This document shows, one piece after another, positions 60,863 to 64,000 of a stretch of 64,000 nt of DNA. Positions within the stretch are counted from its first letter, which is position 1; each line of letters begins with the position of its first letter. This DNA is from Owenia fusiformis. Taxonomy: Eukaryota; Annelida; Polychaeta; Sabellida; Oweniidae. The notes under the pieces are model-generated. The model saw only the letters and a list, made by a program, of their open reading frames with translations. It searched no databases and had not been told where the DNA came from. The translations under genes were made by a program, and so were the position numbers. The DNA is taken from assembly GCA_903813345.2 (NCBI GenBank), contig CAIIXF020000008.1, positions 20,322,822-20,386,821 on the forward strand, written 5' to 3'.

Positions 60863-61896
60863 TTTTGAGAACTTTTTGTGTTGACCTAATTTCCGGACGC
60901 CATTCCTCAAAATCGGTAAGAGTAATCAAAAAGACAGTTACAATAATGAAAGGACTGTCTTTAAGCTACATGATGAAAAAAAGATAAAGGAATAACGACG
61001 AATAGTGACAAAGATAATTGACATAACATGGGATATCAAAATACCAATTTTTTAATTTTTCAAAACGCCATTACTTCCAAACCGGGTGTCGGATTGAAAT
61101 TTGATTTGCAGATTCGGATTCCTGGGGAAACTCTACCCTTAATTCATAACTCATACGTTAAATTTGGAGAAACTTTCATGTTGACCTACTTTTCGGACAC
61201 TATATCTCAAAAGTGGGTCAAAATACTTTCTGACGGCAAAAGGCTAACACTATTAGCACACTCTTTGCTACCTGTATACAAAATTTTGAAGCAAATAATT
61301 AATGTGTAGTGTCAAAATCGCAAAAATAAGTTAAAACTATAAATTTGACCTAGATTTTGACCTAGGCATTTTGGTGTCCAAATTGTAAAGCTAGCTAGCT
61401 TTTGAGGTCCCTTTCTTTTATAGGCTTTCATTATGTAAAGCTGTACTCAGTCTATATCTCGTATTTTACACTTCAAAAAAATCTTTTTTCCCCTTGCCAT
61501 AACATGGGACACCAAATTTAGCGATTTTTGAGCTTTCAAAACGACATAACTTCCGAACCAAAAGTCGGATTGAAATTTGGATTGCAGATTTGGATTCCTG
61601 AGAAAATTCTACCCTTAATTCATAACTCATACGTTAAATTTGGAGAATTTTTTAGTTTGACCTACTTTTCGGACACCATATCTCAAAAGTGGGTCAAAAT
61701 GCTTTCTGACGGCAAAAGGCTAACACTATGAGCACACTCTTGGCTACATGTATACAAAATTTTGAAGAATATAATTAATCTGTAGTGTCAGAATCGCAAA
61801 AATAAGGAAAAACTTTGAATTTGACCTAGATTTTGACCTAGGCATTTTGGTGTCCAAATTTTTATGAAAAGAAGGTCTTGTGGTCCCTTTCTTTTA

Positions 61897-62745
61897 CACC
61901 CTATGCAGACAGAGCCTGTGGGAAATATTGGGTGCGGAGCAAATGAGCGGAGGGTGCGGAGCTAACGGTTATTTTTGAATTTAAATTTGGGATATTTCTG
62001 AAACTAAGCCGTTTTGGGACTTCAAATATACCAAGATATGTGTATTTGACACCAAATATCAATACAATTGTGAAAATAGTAGCGCAATTCATTCTATAGC
62101 GACGCAGTGTGCCTTAAACCTTTCCCAGACCTATATATTTTGAAATTATCCTTTTAATACTGAGTCCCCAGCATTCATAAAAAATGGTGTTCAAGGTGCA
62201 CTATCTATACAAATTATTTTTGGATCTTGGAAGCCAGGCAGTATCTGTGTGATTTTATAAAAATTCGGAAATTTTTTCAGATATGAGCCCCCTCTAAATA
62301 TTGGGTGCGGAGCAGCTCCATAAACGTAGCTCCGCACCCAATATTTAGAGGGGCTCATATCTGAAGAACATTTCCGAATTTTTATAAAATCACACAGATA
62401 CTGCCTGGCTTCCAAGATGCAAAAAAAATTTGCATGGGTAGTGTATCTTGAACACCATTTTTTATGAATGCTGGGGACGCAGTATTAAAAGGATAGTCTC
62501 AAAATATATAGGTCTGGGAAATGATTAAGGCATACTGCGTCGCTATAAAATGAATTGCACTACTATTTTCACAATTTTATTGATATTTGGTGTCAAATAC
62601 ACATATCTTGGTATATTTGAAGTCCCAAAACGGCTTAGTTTCAGAAATATCCCAATTTTGAATTCAAAAATGACCGTTAGCTCCGCACCCTCCGCTCATT
62701 TGCGCCGCACCCAATATTTCCCACAGGCTCTGTCTGCATAGGGTG
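61897..62745. mobile_element. 849-bp foldback inserted in satellite unit 3
   Basis: Ends CACCCTATGCAGACAGAGCC and its inverse; flanked by the 5-base direct repeat TTTTA (61892-61896, 62746-62750). The arms (about 400 bases each) meet at about 62312, where 'attgggtgcggagc' pairs with its complement. The neighbouring unit (ttcttttataggc) gives the empty site. Confidence 0.85.
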
Positions 62746-63050
62746 TTTTATGGGCTTCCATTATGTTTAGCTGTGCTTAGTCTATATCTCGTATTTTACA
62801 CTTCAAAAAATATTTTTTACCATTGAATTAACATGGGGCACCAAATTTAGCGATTTTTGAATTTTCAAAACGCCATAACTTCTGAACCGGAAGTCAGATC
62901 GAAATTTGGTTTTCAGATTCGGAATCCTGAGAAAATTTCCTATAAGACTGATATCCTGGACATTGAATTCGGAGAATTTCTTTTTGGACCTCGTTTTCGG
63001 ACACTGATATCTCGAAATCGGTTTGAGATACCAAAAAACTAAATCGACCC

Positions 63051-63606
63051 TAGGTTTTCTACTTTTTTATGAGGAACACAATGAAAAAAACCCGGATCAA
63101 AAATATTGAAGGACGACCGAGATAATGGGAAAAAGTGACAAAGTACTGGATTTGACCTAGTTCTTGACCTTTGACCTAGATAAAAATTTGACCCAATTTC
63201 CCAGAAAGCCGGATACAGTCTTTAGTTAACCATGTAAGTCGGATTAAGTAAGCTGTTATAGTTAACGAGAAATTTGGTGAGGAGGAAGAAAAAAGAATAA
63301 TAATAATAAAGAAAACAGGCAAAAACAATAGACTCCAGATTTTCAATCTGGAGTCTAATTATTTCTAACATTTTATTCGGTATGTGTTGTAAGGTTGCTC
63401 TCAATTAAAATGAGACACGTGCATACGAAAAACATAACATATAAACACGGAAATGAAATCAAGTTCAAAAAATACAAGAATGAATGAACAAGACATCACA
63501 CAAATCAAAACCTCTATCCATCTACAGCAAGCCGCGAGCGCAAGGTTGGGTTTCACGACGTCATTGCAAACGGGTCCCATAAAGGATGTAACAAGAACGT
63601 AACTGA
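63051..63606. other. Non-coding stretch with a short hairpin
   Basis: At 63330-63354 an 11-base perfect stem, gactccagatt, around the loop ttc. It could form a hairpin if transcribed. No gene. Confidence 0.4.
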
Positions 63607-63776
63607 TCCGGGCAACTCATCCCCTAGACGACTCATCCCTTGGCAACTCATCCCCTAGACATATCATCCCCTGGTTGGACAACTCATCCCCTAGACAATT
63701 CATCCCCTGCACAACTCATCCCCTAGACAACTCATCCCCTGGACAACTCATCCCCTGGACGACTCATCCTTTGGCA
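63607..63776. repeat. 17-bp minisatellite, about ten units
   Basis: Unit 'caactcatcccctagac' with variants 'gactcatcccttgg' and 'catatcatcccctgg'. Spacers are not unique and the units are contiguous. Confidence 0.95.
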
Positions 63777-64000
63777 TATTTGAGTAATTTAATGTTACAT
63801 TATCAGTTCATAATTGATATTCAAATGATTTTTAAATGTTTTGGTTATGAATATTTCGAAGGTACGATTTTTCTTTTTTCCTTATTTCACGAGTTGTTAG
63901 CAGAATTCCCAAGACATTTTTATCATTTGTCTAAGAAAATCTGGAAAATTGTTAAAAAACTATGGTATTGTCAAGGAGATAATCAACCAATTAAACTCTG
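63777..64000. other. AT-rich end of the window
   Basis: Nothing recognised. Confidence 0.4.

Larger units (their letters stand above)
60049..63050. repeat. About 470-bp tandem satellite interrupted by two foldbacks
   Basis: Units start near 60050, 61025, 61499 and 62829 with 'aacatggg.cacca' or a variant, then share 'gaaatttg.ttgcagattcg', 'ataactcatac.tta', 'ttttcggacac' and, in two units, 'gatttgacctagattttg'-like text. Unit 1 is broken by an element at 60150-60862 and unit 3 by one at 61897-62745. The last unit is the most diverged. Confidence 0.85.

Noticed and set aside
61901-62092. 63-codon frame, nearly identical to 62550-62741
   Set aside because: They are the two arms of the 849-bp foldback, not duplicated genes.
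63607-63776. CRISPR-like short repeats
   Set aside because: Units are contiguous with no spacers.

Overview
The window is AT-rich, intron-bearing, repeat-dense animal DNA with no operons. The only confident host gene is a muscarinic-type acetylcholine receptor on the minus strand, so the organism is a metazoan. The dense mix of Tc1/mariner, Mutator-like, LINE and satellite DNA, plus short mobile-element tails ending in 'ggctacgccc', is what one meets in marine invertebrates (echinoderm, hemichordate or mollusc grade). I cannot place it more precisely from sequence alone.

Layout. 1-3.6 kb: a 970-bp block present twice (1-970 and 2626-3595), identical by eye, each copy carrying a 355-bp foldback. 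3.6-9 kb: non-coding DNA with a tandem duplication (filled and empty site of an 88-bp MITE) and one possible unassigned exon (8084-8302). 9.08-11.18 kb: the muscarinic receptor exon, which carries everything from the start codon to mid-TM7 and ends at a consensus splice donor; the last exon was not found. 12.7-19.1 kb: a nested MITE, a possible gypsy tail, an 83-bp minisatellite of about 14 copies, and a mariner-derived element with long inverted ends. 19-25 kb: mostly featureless, with one strong hairpin.

25.28-36.46 kb is the most striking structure. It is an apparent single 11.2-kb insertion whose two ends are about 410-bp inverted repeats (one mismatch seen), built of an array of GAATCCTG/CAGGATTC motifs, starting CACAG, flanked by a TTT duplication, and sitting inside a monomer junction of a roughly 335-bp satellite. 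A 5'-truncated LINE is inserted in the same satellite just downstream (36783-38051, target duplication ACTTAT).

39-64 kb is again a mosaic: a Tc1/mariner-superfamily relic (41981-42954), a 3.6-kb TIR-bounded block filled with 237-bp tandem repeats (45629-49266), a TA-flanked foldback (51748-52688), two more members of a MITE family with 9-bp target duplications (56686-56944, 59122-59426), a roughly 470-bp satellite broken by two large foldbacks (60049-63050), and a 17-bp minisatellite (63607-63776).

How it works together: apart from the receptor, this is a transposon and satellite landscape in which several empty/filled-site comparisons can be read directly, giving relative ages of insertions. 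All coordinates and identities were read by eye; none was computed.
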